NCBI GenBank assembly: GCA_028287745.1 | Contig: JAQBPB010000026.1 | Span: 1 to 64,000 of the forward strand | Direction: 5' to 3' | DNA from: Chloroflexota bacterium | Lineage (GTDB): Bacteria; Chloroflexota; Chloroflexia; Chloroheliales; Chloroheliaceae | DNA length: 64,000 nt | Part shown: positions 33,870 to 42,832 of the stretch, piece after piece | Layout of the letters: each line of letters opens with the position of its first letter | How positions within the stretch are numbered: the first letter of the stretch is position 1 | Translations under genes and position numbers: made by a program | Notes under the pieces: model-generated | Databases searched by the model: none | Seen by the model: only the letters and a program-made list of their open reading frames with translations | Told to the model about the DNA's origin: nothing

Positions 33870-34958
33870 ATGGCTATTCAAACTCCCACTACTTCTATTG
33901 ATCCCATCAAATCCGAAGCTTTTGCCGGTCGGTTGGTGGGGTTGATAAACAGCGCGGCGCTATCTTTGATGATTAGTATCGGCCATAAAACACGCTTGTT
34001 TGATACTATGGCGGGTCTGGATCCTTCTACCAGTACCCAGATCGGTCAGGCGGCCGGTTTACAGGAACGATATGTTCGGGAGTGGCTCGGTGCTATGGTT
34101 ACCGGGCAGATAATTGATTATAATTCCACGAATAAGACCTACCACCTACCTGCCGAACACGCAGCCTGGCTAACCAGGGCCGCCGGACCAAATAATTTTG
34201 CCTTTCAACCCAGCTATCTTGTGCTGGCTACCAATGTACAGGACCAGATTATAAACTGCTTCTATACCGGTGGTGGTGTGCCCTACTCCGCCTTCGCCAA
34301 CTTTCAAGGAGTGTTGTTTGAAGGGAGCGCTTCGGGCCTGGACAGCAGCCTCATCCAGGCAACCCTGCCCCTTATACCAGGTCTGATCGTACAATTAAAG
34401 GCCGGAATCGATGTAGCGGATATCGGCTGCGGCTCAGGGCACGCGATTAATATCATGGCACAGGCTTTCCCCAACAGTCGTTTCGTGGGCTATGATTTCT
34501 CCGAAGACGGCATTGCGGCTGCCCAGTCTGAAGCCATGAAACTGGGATTAACCAACGCTTCATTTATGGTAAAAGATGCTGCCCAACTTGATGTAGAAGG
34601 GCAATACGATTTTGTTACCGCCTTTGATGCCATCCACGATCAGGTTAAACCCAGTCAGGTGCTAAAAGGTATCGCAAAGTCACTCCGGCCTGACGGTTTT
34701 TTCCTGATGGTTGATATTAAGGCATCCAGCCAGCTTGAAAATAACATGGACCACCCGATGGCTCCCTTACTTTATACTCTCTCGCTGAACCATTGTATGA
34801 CCGTTTCATTGGCTGGAGGTGGCGAAGGGCTGGGCACTATGTGGGGCGAGGAAAAAGCCTGCCAGATGCTAGAGGAAGCGGGTTTTAACCAGATTGAAGT
34901 GCAACAGCTCGAAGGAGATATGCTTAACAATTATTATATTGCTAAAAAGAGTAGTTAA
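33870..34958 (+). CDS. SAM-dependent methyltransferase with N-terminal winged-helix domain
   Basis: A 362-residue protein starting after AGGAG. Residues ~15-100 form a helical/winged-helix dimerisation domain ('LMISIGHKTRLFDTMAGLD', 'AAGLQERYVREWLGAMVTGQII'). The catalytic domain has motif I 'VADIGCGSGHAINIMAQAFP', 'FVGYDFSEDGIAAAQ' and 'FDAIHDQVKPSQVLKGIAKSLRPDGFFLMVDI'. This architecture is that of the Rv2258c-like/O-methyltransferase-related family of small-molecule methyltransferases. The substrate is unknown. It is preceded by its own leader and followed by no clear terminator before the converging LacI pseudogene. Confidence 0.88.
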   Translation: MAIQTPTTSIDPIKSEAFAGRLVGLINSAALSLMISIGHKTRLFDTMAGLDPSTSTQIGQAAGLQERYVREWLGAMVTGQIIDYNSTNKTYHLPAEHAAWLTRAAGPNNFAFQPSYLVLATNVQDQIINCFYTGGGVPYSAFANFQGVLFEGSASGLDSSLIQATLPLIPGLIVQLKAGIDVADIGCGSGHAINIMAQAFPNSRFVGYDFSEDGIAAAQSEAMKLGLTNASFMVKDAAQLDVEGQYDFVTAFDAIHDQVKPSQVLKGIAKSLRPDGFFLMVDIKASSQLENNMDHPMAPLLYTLSLNHCMTVSLAGGGEGLGTMWGEEKACQMLEEAGFNQIEVQQLEGDMLNNYYIAKKSS

Positions 34959-35161
34959 GAAATTCGGGGTGCCTTCAGCAGATACTCGAAGTTGAGGGCT
35001 TCCCACATCATCTCTTATTCTCAGGAGATATCAAAATAGTAAGGATTTCCTGGCGGAAACCCGGCCAGGACAAATTTTTATTAGAGCACCTGGCAGTGTA
35101 GCCCAGACCGGTTAATCCGGCTGGAATTTTATTCCTACTGCCCAGTAGAGCCACATAAAGC

Positions 35162-36269
35162 TTAAGCTTTGTAGGGGGCGGTAGTTTCGCGAACCACCAG
35201 TTCAAGCGGCAGGTTAATGCGGAGTGGCAGGTCGTCCAGGTCGGCGGCGCGTTCGATAAGCTGCCGGACCGCAAACCGCCCTTTGGCTTCATTGTGGTCA
35301 TTTATAGATGTTAAAGGCCAGGTATACAGCTCTGAAAGTTCCAAATCCCCATAACCCATGACACTGATATCTTCCGGCACGCCCTTTCCTACTGCCCTTA
35401 AACCTTGAATAACCCCAAAAGCCATATAGTGATCGGCGCAAAACACAGCCGAAAAATTAACTTTTCTATCCAGTAATTCCTTGATGGCCTTTTCACCGCC
35501 TTCCCTGGACATTTCGTTACGGGCGGTAAGTTCGGGCCGGACCGCAATACCGGCTTCAGCCAGGGCGATTTCGTAGCCGTACTGCCTGCGCTGCATTCCA
35601 TAACGTTTTGGGCCGTTGATCATGGCAATGTCCCGGTGCCCAAGGCTTAAAAGATGTTCCATAGCCACCAAAGTGCCGTCTTCCGAATCGTTACTAATGA
35701 CATCCATTGGAACTTTAGGATAGTGGCGCGGGTCAATAACGACAGACGGTACCCGCCACTCATATAGGGCCTGGAGCAGTTCCGGCGCGCCAAAGTTGAT
35801 AAGTACCACTCCATCGGCGCTGCCTCGTTTGATGGCTTCTATCAGGGGAGGTAGCGCTCCCGGTCCATCTTCGACTACCGAAAAGGCCAGGGAAATTCCC
35901 TGCCTGGCACATTCCGCCTGGGCCGCATTAAGTATCTGGTAGAAATATGAAGTTTGAAGGGCCGGGGTTTTCCGGATCGGCACGCACAGTGTAATATTTT
36001 TAATTATTCTCTGGTAACTGGCTTGTTCGGAGACGGGGTGGATAGGGGTGGATAGGGGTGGTAAAGTCAATTTTAGCAACCTCACGCACCTTTTTAGGCA
36101 CGTAGATATAGCCAAGTTTATCAATGGCTTTTTGAACCTTCAAACGCAATTGCTGGTCTACATTAGGCTGGTTGCTTAATACTCTTGAAACGGTGCCAAT
36201 CGAAACACCCGCTTCCCGCGCCACATCGATAGACGTAATATTAGGTGACCCTTTAACAATGAGTTCCAT
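35162..36269 (-). pseudogene. LacI-family regulator, frameshifted at a 10-bp tandem repeat (possibly phase-variable)
   Basis: Two overlapping frames together encode one LacI protein: the helix-turn-helix ('[20 protein letters not shown]') is in the ORF 36000-36296, and the whole ligand-binding domain ('SADGVVLINFGAPELLQALYEW' to 'ISVMGYGDLELSELYTWPLTSI') in the ORF ending at 35162. The frames part exactly at a GGGGTGGATA tandem repeat (36035-36061). Removing one 10-base unit joins them in frame as '[20 protein letters not shown]', giving about 365 residues with no other lesion. ATG 36269 is the likely start (AAGGA upstream). In the present state the protein would end soon after the DNA-binding domain. 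The gene is divergent from the nagB cluster and is its likely regulator. Confidence 0.85.
36035..36061. repeat. 10-bp tandem repeat, 2.7 copies, inside a LacI gene
   Basis: GGGGTGGATA GGGGTGGATA GGGGTGG without mismatches. The unit length is 3n+1, so each gain or loss of a unit switches the reading frame of the surrounding regulator gene. Confidence 0.95.
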
Positions 36270-36448
36270 TTCCGTCATCCTTAAAATCCATTTCATTCAC
36301 CTGGGCCGGGGAAATACAGTGAAATTGATAATTGTATAGACCAGGACCTTAATTACCAGGGCCGTTTACTTGATGATTATATCCTGGCCTCAATGATTTT
36401 GTCAATGATATTAACCCACTTAGATAGCCTAAATGTTAAAGTTTGGAC

Positions 36449-36477
36449 TTGCTTTGCCGCCAATTCAATGATATAGT
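36449..36477 (+). promoter_or_regulatory. possible promoter upstream of the nagB cluster
   Basis: TTGCTT, 17-base spacer, TATAGT. It is weak and lies about 245 bases before nagB. The spacer end contains one of several TCAATGAT motifs in this gap. Confidence 0.35.
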
Positions 36478-36493
36478 GGCTTTATCAGTTTCT

Positions 36494-36540
36494 ATTCATT
36501 GATGATACTGCTACAGCTTGTATTTTAATCATCAATGAAT
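36494..36540. promoter_or_regulatory. 13-bp inverted repeat upstream of nagB
   Basis: ATTCATTGATGAT and its exact complement ATCATCAATGAAT, 21 bases apart. Related TCAATGAT copies occur near 36390, 36402 and 36465, so the gap contains a small cluster of this motif. It may be a paired operator or a leader hairpin. Confidence 0.5.
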
Positions 36541-36636
36541 TGATTTCTTTTCACGCAGTTTCAAACGGGCTTTTCAGTAATTTAAGAATAAAATTTAGTG
36601 GTTATCCAGAAGTTGGCCTTACTTTCCCACTCTTTT

Positions 36637-36660
36637 TATAGCTACAAGCTTGTAGCTATA
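36637..36660. promoter_or_regulatory. perfect 24-bp palindrome upstream of nagB
   Basis: Arms TATAGCTACAAG and exact complement, no spacer, about 63 bases before the nagB ATG. Size and symmetry fit an operator for a dimeric regulator such as the divergent LacI protein. Confidence 0.6.
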
Positions 36661-36722
36661 GCAATTGCAATGAAGCAAAGCCAGATTAGTTGGCAGACTT
36701 GAACAGGAGGGACCTGGTAAGT

Positions 36723-37523
36723 ATGACTGAAAATCAGCCGGGGATTAGTACAGACCCTGAAAAGGTATTCTTCGTCGATAAATTACGGGTGGAAATTCAT
36801 GCCGGTCGGCCCGAAGTTGGCCGGGCCGCCGCCAGACATATATCCGGCTATCTGAACCGGACCATTGCCGAAAACGGCGCGGTCAGAGCCATTTTTGCCT
36901 CAGCTCCTTCGCAAAATGAATTTTTAGATAACCTGGCCCTGGACAGTTCCATTGATTGGGCAAAAGTAACCACTTTTCACCTGGATGAGTACCTGGGTCT
37001 GGCCGGTGACGCGCCGCAAACCTTTGGCACTTACCTGAGAGAGCGGCTTTTCAACCGGATTACAGGCGTGCAGGTCCATTATTTAGATGGAGCGGCCACC
37101 GACCCGGCAGGCGAGTGCCGCCGCTACAGCCGGTTGCTGGCAGAGGCGGCGGTGGACCTGAGCATCCTTGGGATTGGGGAAAACGGTCATATCGCTTTTA
37201 ACGACCCGCCCCTGGCTGACTTCAACGACCCGGAAAAGGTCCGGGTGGTAGACCTGGACGAAATTTCGCGGGTGCAACAGGTCAATGACGGCTGCTTTCC
37301 CACCCTGGACGTGGTTCCCCGGCAAGCCTTGACCGTGACTATCCCGGTTATGATGGCGGCCAAAAAGATTGTGGCTATCGTACCGGGGCCAACTAAAGCT
37401 AAAGCAATTTATGCCACCCTGACCGGCCCGATTTCGCCGCTTTGTCCGGCCTCGATTCTGCGGCAGCATCCGGCGGCAACGCTCCTGATTGACCGGGCCT
37501 CGGCCGCCCTTTTAGGCATTTAA
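36723..37523 (+). CDS. nagB: glucosamine-6-phosphate deaminase-like protein, copy 1
   Basis: A 266-residue NagB/RpiA-fold protein; ATG 36723 follows AGGAGG by 12 bases. Recognisable blocks are 'TTFHLDEYLGLAGDAPQTFGTYLRERL' and 'GIGENGHIAFNDPP'. Compared with E. coli NagB (as I recall its active site: Asp141, His143, Glu148), His156 is kept but Asp is replaced by Asn154 and Glu by Asp161. This version of the motif is common in a divergent subgroup annotated as glucosamine-6-phosphate isomerase/6-phosphogluconolactonase, so the exact reaction on amino-sugar phosphates is uncertain. It heads a cluster with an unknown enzyme, a second NagB, a PfkB kinase and an epimerase. Confidence 0.85.
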   Translation: MTENQPGISTDPEKVFFVDKLRVEIHAGRPEVGRAAARHISGYLNRTIAENGAVRAIFASAPSQNEFLDNLALDSSIDWAKVTTFHLDEYLGLAGDAPQTFGTYLRERLFNRITGVQVHYLDGAATDPAGECRRYSRLLAEAAVDLSILGIGENGHIAFNDPPLADFNDPEKVRVVDLDEISRVQQVNDGCFPTLDVVPRQALTVTIPVMMAAKKIVAIVPGPTKAKAIYATLTGPISPLCPASILRQHPAATLLIDRASAALLGI

Positions 37524-37708
37524 CAGGACCAGATAAGTTTTTCAAGCCTGCCACCCGGCGGTTCCGGGGGCAGTATGCTGGAAAGAAATTGCCAGCCCGC
37601 CTGACCAGTAATAGCCAATACCCCGGTTATAAGTGGTAAAGGACTATTTGGAAAACCTTCCCGGTTTAAAGTTAGGTATTTAACCTTAAACGCACAGAAA
37701 GATTATAA

Positions 37709-39640
37709 ATGAAGAAGATTAAAACCAATATTCCCAGCATAACTCCGCCCGCCTGGGCATTCCTCGAGCGCAAATTATTTGAATTGTTGGACCGGGCAGT
37801 ATACCCCTATGTCGAAAAGTATACCCTGGAAGACGGCCGCCTGAGCTGGCGGGAGGAGGGCGAGGACAACTGGCAAAGCCGCGATGGGTCAGACGATTTT
37901 TACGAGGCATTCTCCAACTGGCCGCTGTTATACCTGCTCGGCGGCGGCAAGCACGTCCTGGAAATCGCCGACCGCGAGTGGGACGCCATCACCCGGCAGT
38001 TGACCGACCTTAAAATGGTCCACAAGGAGTACGAACTTGGTTATGACCAGTTCCACCAGGGTGAAAGCTATCTTTATTTCTATTATCTCTGCCTGGCCGA
38101 CCCGACTAACCCAAAACTGCTGGACCGGGCCAGAAGGTTTGCCGGTTTCTACCTGGGCGAAGACCCAGAAGCCCCCAACTACGACCCGGAACATAATATA
38201 ATTCGCGCCCCGCACAGCGGCAGCGGCGGCCCGCGCTGGGGCCACTTTGATAACGAGCCGAATTATGTCTGGAACGAGGAAATGCGCCGCTACGGGTTGC
38301 CCTACCAGGATGTACCGGGCATCGCCACTTATGACGACCTCAAAGACCCGGCAAAGGCCCGCGCAATGGGTGAAATAATGGAAGAGCGCCTGGGCCGGGG
38401 CGATGTCGCGTCTAACCTGCCTGTAACCAGCCTGGTTACCAATGCCTACCTGATGACCGGCGAAGAAAAATACCGCGAGTGGGTAATCAAATATGTGGAA
38501 GGCTGGGTCGAGCGCGCCCAACAGAACGGCGGTATCCTGCCGGATAATGTCGGGCTATCCGGCCAGGTCGGCGAATATATAGATGGCAAGTGGTACGGCG
38601 GCTTGTACGGCTGGGCCTGGCCGCATGGGTTGCACAGCCTGGGAGCGGCCACGCTGGTCGGCGGAGCCAACGCTTTCCTGCTGACCCGGGACCAACGTTT
38701 CCTGGACCTGGCCCGTACTCAACTGGATAACGCGCTCAAGCTGGGTCAGATTATGAATATTGACGAGGCGGAAACAAGCCTGAACCACCACCAGATCGGG
38801 CAGCTTTCGGCAATGGGCGAGGACCGCAATACCCTGCTGGTGCCAAATCGCTATAACGATACGGGCTGGTTCGATTACCAGATACCTTCGCCGGATTTCT
38901 TGACGGCGGTCTGGAACCTCACCAAGGACCCCGCCGACTGGGAGAGAATAGAATACTCGCGCCAGCACAGCAGCTACGACTGGAACAAGGTTACTCCCTT
39001 CCGCAACAAATGCGACTCGGGCCACGAAGAACCCTGGCTGCGCTTTCTGGCCGGAGAAAACCCGACCTATCCCGAAGCGATACTCAGCGGCACTTACGGC
39101 CAGGTCTGCCGCCGGTTGACGCTGATCAGCCAGGACCAGGCCGACCTGTCGAAGGTTTCTATCCACCACTGGCAGCAGCATAACCCTGTTATCCTGGAAG
39201 CGCTAATCCAACTGACCACCGGGGCACCCCAGGTGATCTACAACGGCGGCCTGTTACACGCGGTAGTGCGGTATTACGATGCCCAGGAACGGCGGCCCGG
39301 CTTGCCCCGGGACGTGGCGGCCCTGGTAAAGAAAGCCAGCGCAACAAGCGCGACGATCCACCTGGTCAACCTGAACCCGTTCGAGAGCCGGGAAGTGGTT
39401 TTACAGGCTGGGTCATTCGGGGAGCATAACTTCCGGTCGGTCAGTTATGCCAGCCGGACCAGCGAGTTCCCGGGCGGCGTCTATGACTACGCCGCGCCGC
39501 CGTTAAAGACCGAACAACTGCATCTGGAAATTCAGGATAAATACCTGCAGGTCGAATTGCCGCCAACCAGCGAGATTGTGCTGGAACTGGAACTGGAGCG
39601 ATTCGCGAACCAGCCTTCCTATGCCAGTTTGTACGCTTAA
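37709..39640 (+). CDS. unrecognised (alpha/alpha)-barrel-like enzyme
   Basis: A 643-residue protein that I cannot place in a named family. Its middle is full of Trp, Asp, His and Gly with regularly spaced helices ('GGLYGWAWPHGLHSLGAATLVG', 'FYEAFSNWPLLYLLGGGKHVLEIADREWD', 'YDQFHQGESYLYFYYLCLAD'), which is how six-hairpin glycosidases and polysaccharide lyase-like toroids look. The C-terminal ~130 residues look beta-stranded ('ATIHLVNLNPFESREVVLQAG'), like the accessory sandwich of such enzymes. There is no signal peptide. Lying between two nagB copies, it is likely to act on an amino-sugar or uronic-acid-containing oligosaccharide, but this is context only. Confidence 0.7.
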   Translation: MKKIKTNIPSITPPAWAFLERKLFELLDRAVYPYVEKYTLEDGRLSWREEGEDNWQSRDGSDDFYEAFSNWPLLYLLGGGKHVLEIADREWDAITRQLTDLKMVHKEYELGYDQFHQGESYLYFYYLCLADPTNPKLLDRARRFAGFYLGEDPEAPNYDPEHNIIRAPHSGSGGPRWGHFDNEPNYVWNEEMRRYGLPYQDVPGIATYDDLKDPAKARAMGEIMEERLGRGDVASNLPVTSLVTNAYLMTGEEKYREWVIKYVEGWVERAQQNGGILPDNVGLSGQVGEYIDGKWYGGLYGWAWPHGLHSLGAATLVGGANAFLLTRDQRFLDLARTQLDNALKLGQIMNIDEAETSLNHHQIGQLSAMGEDRNTLLVPNRYNDTGWFDYQIPSPDFLTAVWNLTKDPADWERIEYSRQHSSYDWNKVTPFRNKCDSGHEEPWLRFLAGENPTYPEAILSGTYGQVCRRLTLISQDQADLSKVSIHHWQQHNPVILEALIQLTTGAPQVIYNGGLLHAVVRYYDAQERRPGLPRDVAALVKKASATSATIHLVNLNPFESREVVLQAGSFGEHNFRSVSYASRTSEFPGGVYDYAAPPLKTEQLHLEIQDKYLQVELPPTSEIVLELELERFANQPSYASLYA

Positions 39641-39711
39641 TCTGAAATTGTGAAGATAGGGCTTAATTTAAGTAATTAACATTATTCCAAAACAGGAGGA
39701 ACCGCTACACC

Positions 39712-40512
39712 ATGTCTGAAAGTACAGTGGAATCCAGTTTACAGCCTGAGAAAACCTTTTTCGTAGATAAATTACAGGTTGAAATCTATGCTGACCGGGC
39801 TACCTCCGGCCGGGCGGCGGCGGCTTATACGGCCTCCATCCTGCAGCAAGCTATTGCCCAGAATGGGGCGGCCCGGGGCCTTTTTGCGGCTGGGCCTTCC
39901 CAGAACGACTTGCTGGCTAACCTGTCGCTTGATAACTCAGTCGATTGGGGGAAACTAACCGCTTTTCACCTGGACGACTATGTGGGTATGTCCGGAGATG
40001 CGCCGCAATCCTTTCAGACTTACCTGAAAGAAAATCTCTTCAACCGGGTTAAACCGGGCCAGGTCCACTATATAAATGGAATGGCGCCGGACCCCCAGGC
40101 CGAAGCCGTGCGGTACGGCAAGTTATTGCAAGAGGGCGAACAGGACGTAGCCTGTATCGGGATTGGTGAAAACGGCCACCTGGCCTTTAACGACCCGCCG
40201 CTGGCCGATTTCAATGACCCCCAGAATGTCCGGGTCGTGGACCTGGTCGAAAGCTGCCGGGTCCAACAGATCCATGACGGCTGCTTCCCGGAACTGGACC
40301 TGGTGCCCCGGCAAGCCCTGACAGTAACCATTCCGCCTATCCTGGCCGCGAAAAGAATTGTCTGTGTGGTGCCCGGCCCAACCAAAGCTAAAGTGGTTTA
40401 CGAGAGCTTAATGGGTCCGGTAACGTCGCTTTGCCCCGGCTCTATTTTGCGGCAATATGTGACAGCCCGGCTGTTTTTGGACCGCCAATCGGCGGCTCTT
40501 TTACAGGTTTAA
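39712..40512 (+). CDS. nagB: glucosamine-6-phosphate deaminase-like protein, copy 2
   Basis: A 266-residue paralogue of the protein at 36723, alignable without gaps along most of its length. It has 'TAFHLDDYVGMSGDAPQSFQTYLKE' and 'GIGENGHLAFNDPP', with the same Asn154/His156/Asp161 set in place of the classical Asp/His/Glu. AGGAGG precedes the ATG. Two copies in one cluster suggest that the pathway needs either two related sugar-phosphate substrates or a hetero-oligomer. The downstream PfkB kinase gene begins 80 bases on, so the kinase may supply the phosphorylated substrate. Confidence 0.85.
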   Translation: MSESTVESSLQPEKTFFVDKLQVEIYADRATSGRAAAAYTASILQQAIAQNGAARGLFAAGPSQNDLLANLSLDNSVDWGKLTAFHLDDYVGMSGDAPQSFQTYLKENLFNRVKPGQVHYINGMAPDPQAEAVRYGKLLQEGEQDVACIGIGENGHLAFNDPPLADFNDPQNVRVVDLVESCRVQQIHDGCFPELDLVPRQALTVTIPPILAAKRIVCVVPGPTKAKVVYESLMGPVTSLCPGSILRQYVTARLFLDRQSAALLQV

Positions 40513-40592
40513 GCCTGGAATTTGTAACCGGGGCCTTTTAATCGGCAGTACCGCCCACCAGGAAAAGGGTCTTTTAACCAGACGGAGTTTTA

Positions 40593-41513
40593 ATGCAAAA
40601 AGATTTCGATGTAGTGGTAGTAGGCGAACTAAATGCTGACCTGATCCTGAGGGGAAATGTAACACCCGAATTCGGCCAGGTTGAAAAACTAATTGATGAT
40701 GCAACCCTGACCCTGGGCAGTTCTGCGGCAATCTTTGCCTGCGGAGCTGCCCGGCTTGGTTTAAAAGTGGCATTTACCGGTAAGGTCGGAAACGATGAAT
40801 TCGGCAACTTCGTTGTAAAGGAACTTTCCAAAAGGGGAGTGGATACCGCCGGGGTAGTTGTAGACGCCGCGATAAAAACCGGCCTGAGCGTGATTCTTTC
40901 ACAGGGGGACGACCGGGGAATCCTGACCTATCCAGGGTCAATTTCCGCCTTGCGTTATGCGGAAATTGACCCGGCCCTGCTCGGGCGAGGCAGGCACCTG
41001 CATCTCGCCAGCTACTTTCTGCTGGATGGCCTGCGGGCGGATATCCCTGCTCTATTTAAGGCAGCCCGGCAGAACGGTGCTTCTATTTCGCTCGACACCA
41101 ACTACGACCCGACCGGGGTGTGGGACGGCGGCCTGCGAGAAACGCTGGGCCTGGTGGATATTTTTCTACCCAATTTAACCGAACTTATGGCTATAGCAGG
41201 AGTCAGCGATAGCCGGGAAGCCGGGGATATCCTTGCAAAACAGGTGCCAATCCTGGCCCTGAAGCTGGGACCGGAAGGAGCCCTGGCCCGGCAAGGAAAT
41301 ACGCTGGTCCGGGCGGCTGTGCCCGGCGTAAAAGTGGTGGATACCACGGGCGCGGGTGACTCTTTTGATGCCGGGTTTATTTATGGCTACCTGAACGACT
41401 GGAACCTTGAACGCACTCTAAAACTGGCCTGCGCCTGCGGGTCGCTTTCTACCCGGGGGCCGGGCGGCACCGCGACTCAGCCAACCCTTTCCGAAGCCCT
41501 GGCACTGGTCTGA
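40593..41513 (+). CDS. PfkB-family carbohydrate kinase
   Basis: A 306-residue ribokinase-fold kinase. N-terminal signature: '[30 protein letters not shown]' (around 42-71); C-terminal ATP-site signature: '[13 protein letters not shown]' (250-262) with the catalytic base Asp256. It should phosphorylate a free sugar or aminosugar released by the neighbouring enzyme, giving substrate for the NagB-like proteins. Which sugar is unknown; ribokinase, fructokinase and 2-keto-3-deoxygluconate kinase groups all share these motifs. It follows nagB copy 2 within 80 bases in the same direction. Confidence 0.92.
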   Translation: MQKDFDVVVVGELNADLILRGNVTPEFGQVEKLIDDATLTLGSSAAIFACGAARLGLKVAFTGKVGNDEFGNFVVKELSKRGVDTAGVVVDAAIKTGLSVILSQGDDRGILTYPGSISALRYAEIDPALLGRGRHLHLASYFLLDGLRADIPALFKAARQNGASISLDTNYDPTGVWDGGLRETLGLVDIFLPNLTELMAIAGVSDSREAGDILAKQVPILALKLGPEGALARQGNTLVRAAVPGVKVVDTTGAGDSFDAGFIYGYLNDWNLERTLKLACACGSLSTRGPGGTATQPTLSEALALV

Positions 41514-41764
41514 CCGCTGCCGTTACCCCACCCTCCTTTAACCTGATGCTTACCGGCAAGTTAATCTCCCCACCTTTGTAGCCTTTACGACTGTCCAGGG
41601 GCTTGATTATAATGCAAAGGACGATACAAATTTCCAGGTGCGGCACGGTCACAACAGGCGTTAGCCGCCAGGCTTTCACGAACCGGAAAGGCGCTCACTC
41701 TGTTCTCAAAGATAGAGTTTTTAAGGCGCCCGACGGTAATAGGTTCCAAACGAAGGAGGCAGAC

Positions 41765-42721
41765 ATGCGGGTGGTAGTAATTGGCGGGAGCGGGCATATT
41801 GGGAGTTACCTGGTGCCGCGTCTGGTTGAGGCGGGCCACGAAGTGGTGCAGGTCAGCCGCGGTTCGCGCGAACCCTACCAGGCGCACAAAGCCTGGCAAC
41901 AGGTCCGCAAAGTAACGATTGACCGGGCGGTAGCCGAGGCCAGCGGCGAGTGGGGCCAGAAACTGCACAATCTACAGCCCGATGCGGTGATTGACCTGAT
42001 TTGCTTCACCGTAGACAGCGCGCGCCTGCTGGTGGAAGCGCTGCGCGGGCGGGTCCAGCACCTGTTGCACTGCGGCACAATCTGGGTACACGGCCCAAGC
42101 ACGGTAGTTCCCGCCACTGAGGACCTGCCGCGCCGCCCTTTTGGGGATTACGGCATCAAGAAGGCGGCTATCGAAGCCTATTTATTGGACGAGGCCCGGC
42201 GCAACGGCTTTCCGGCAACCGTACTGCACCCCGGCCATATCGTCGGCCCCGGTTGGGCGCCACTTAACCCGGCCGGGCACTTCAACCCGGAAGTCTTTGC
42301 GCGTATCGCGCGAGGCGAAGAACTAAACCTGCCCAATTTCGGCCTGGAAACGGTCCATCATGTCCATGCCGACGACGTAGCTCAGACTTTTATGCAGGCT
42401 CTGACCCACTGGAGCAGCGCGGTCGGCGAGAATTTTCACGTGGTATCGCCCGCCGCCGTGACCCTGCGCGGCTATGCCGAGGCCGCCTACGGCTGGTTCG
42501 GCCAGGCCCCACAACTGCGCTTTTCAGACTGGGAAGAATGGCGCAAAACCGTTTCCGAGCAGGAAGCCGCCGCGACCCACGACCATATAGCGCACAGTCC
42601 CAATTGCAGCATCGAAAAGGCCCGGCGCTTGCTGGACTACCAGCCCCGCTATACCTCGCTGCAGGCCACTTATGAAGCGGTGCGCTGGCTGGTGGACCAC
42701 GGCACACTCTCAGTGGAATAA
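41765..42721 (+). CDS. NAD-dependent epimerase/dehydratase family protein
   Basis: A 318-residue extended SDR. ATG 41765 follows AAGGAGG; the ORF track start 54 codons upstream has no such signal. The nucleotide-binding motif is 'VIGGSGHIGSYLVPRL' (GxxGxxG) near the N-terminus, and the catalytic YxxxK is in 'FGDYGIKKAAIEAYL'. 'VLHPGHIVGPGW' is the usual substrate-binding strand. It may epimerise or dehydrate a sugar or sugar acid for the NagB/PfkB pathway. It is the last gene before the decayed hyp region. Confidence 0.88.
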   Translation: MRVVVIGGSGHIGSYLVPRLVEAGHEVVQVSRGSREPYQAHKAWQQVRKVTIDRAVAEASGEWGQKLHNLQPDAVIDLICFTVDSARLLVEALRGRVQHLLHCGTIWVHGPSTVVPATEDLPRRPFGDYGIKKAAIEAYLLDEARRNGFPATVLHPGHIVGPGWAPLNPAGHFNPEVFARIARGEELNLPNFGLETVHHVHADDVAQTFMQALTHWSSAVGENFHVVSPAAVTLRGYAEAAYGWFGQAPQLRFSDWEEWRKTVSEQEAAATHDHIAHSPNCSIEKARRLLDYQPRYTSLQATYEAVRWLVDHGTLSVE

Positions 42722-42832
42722 GACACTCGAAACGGCCCGGAGCTTAGTCCCGGTGTAATTACCAGGAGCGCTGGGCCGCAGGTTTAATTAAACACATTGT
42801 TACAGGCTTAACCGGGCAACTTGCCGGGGATT

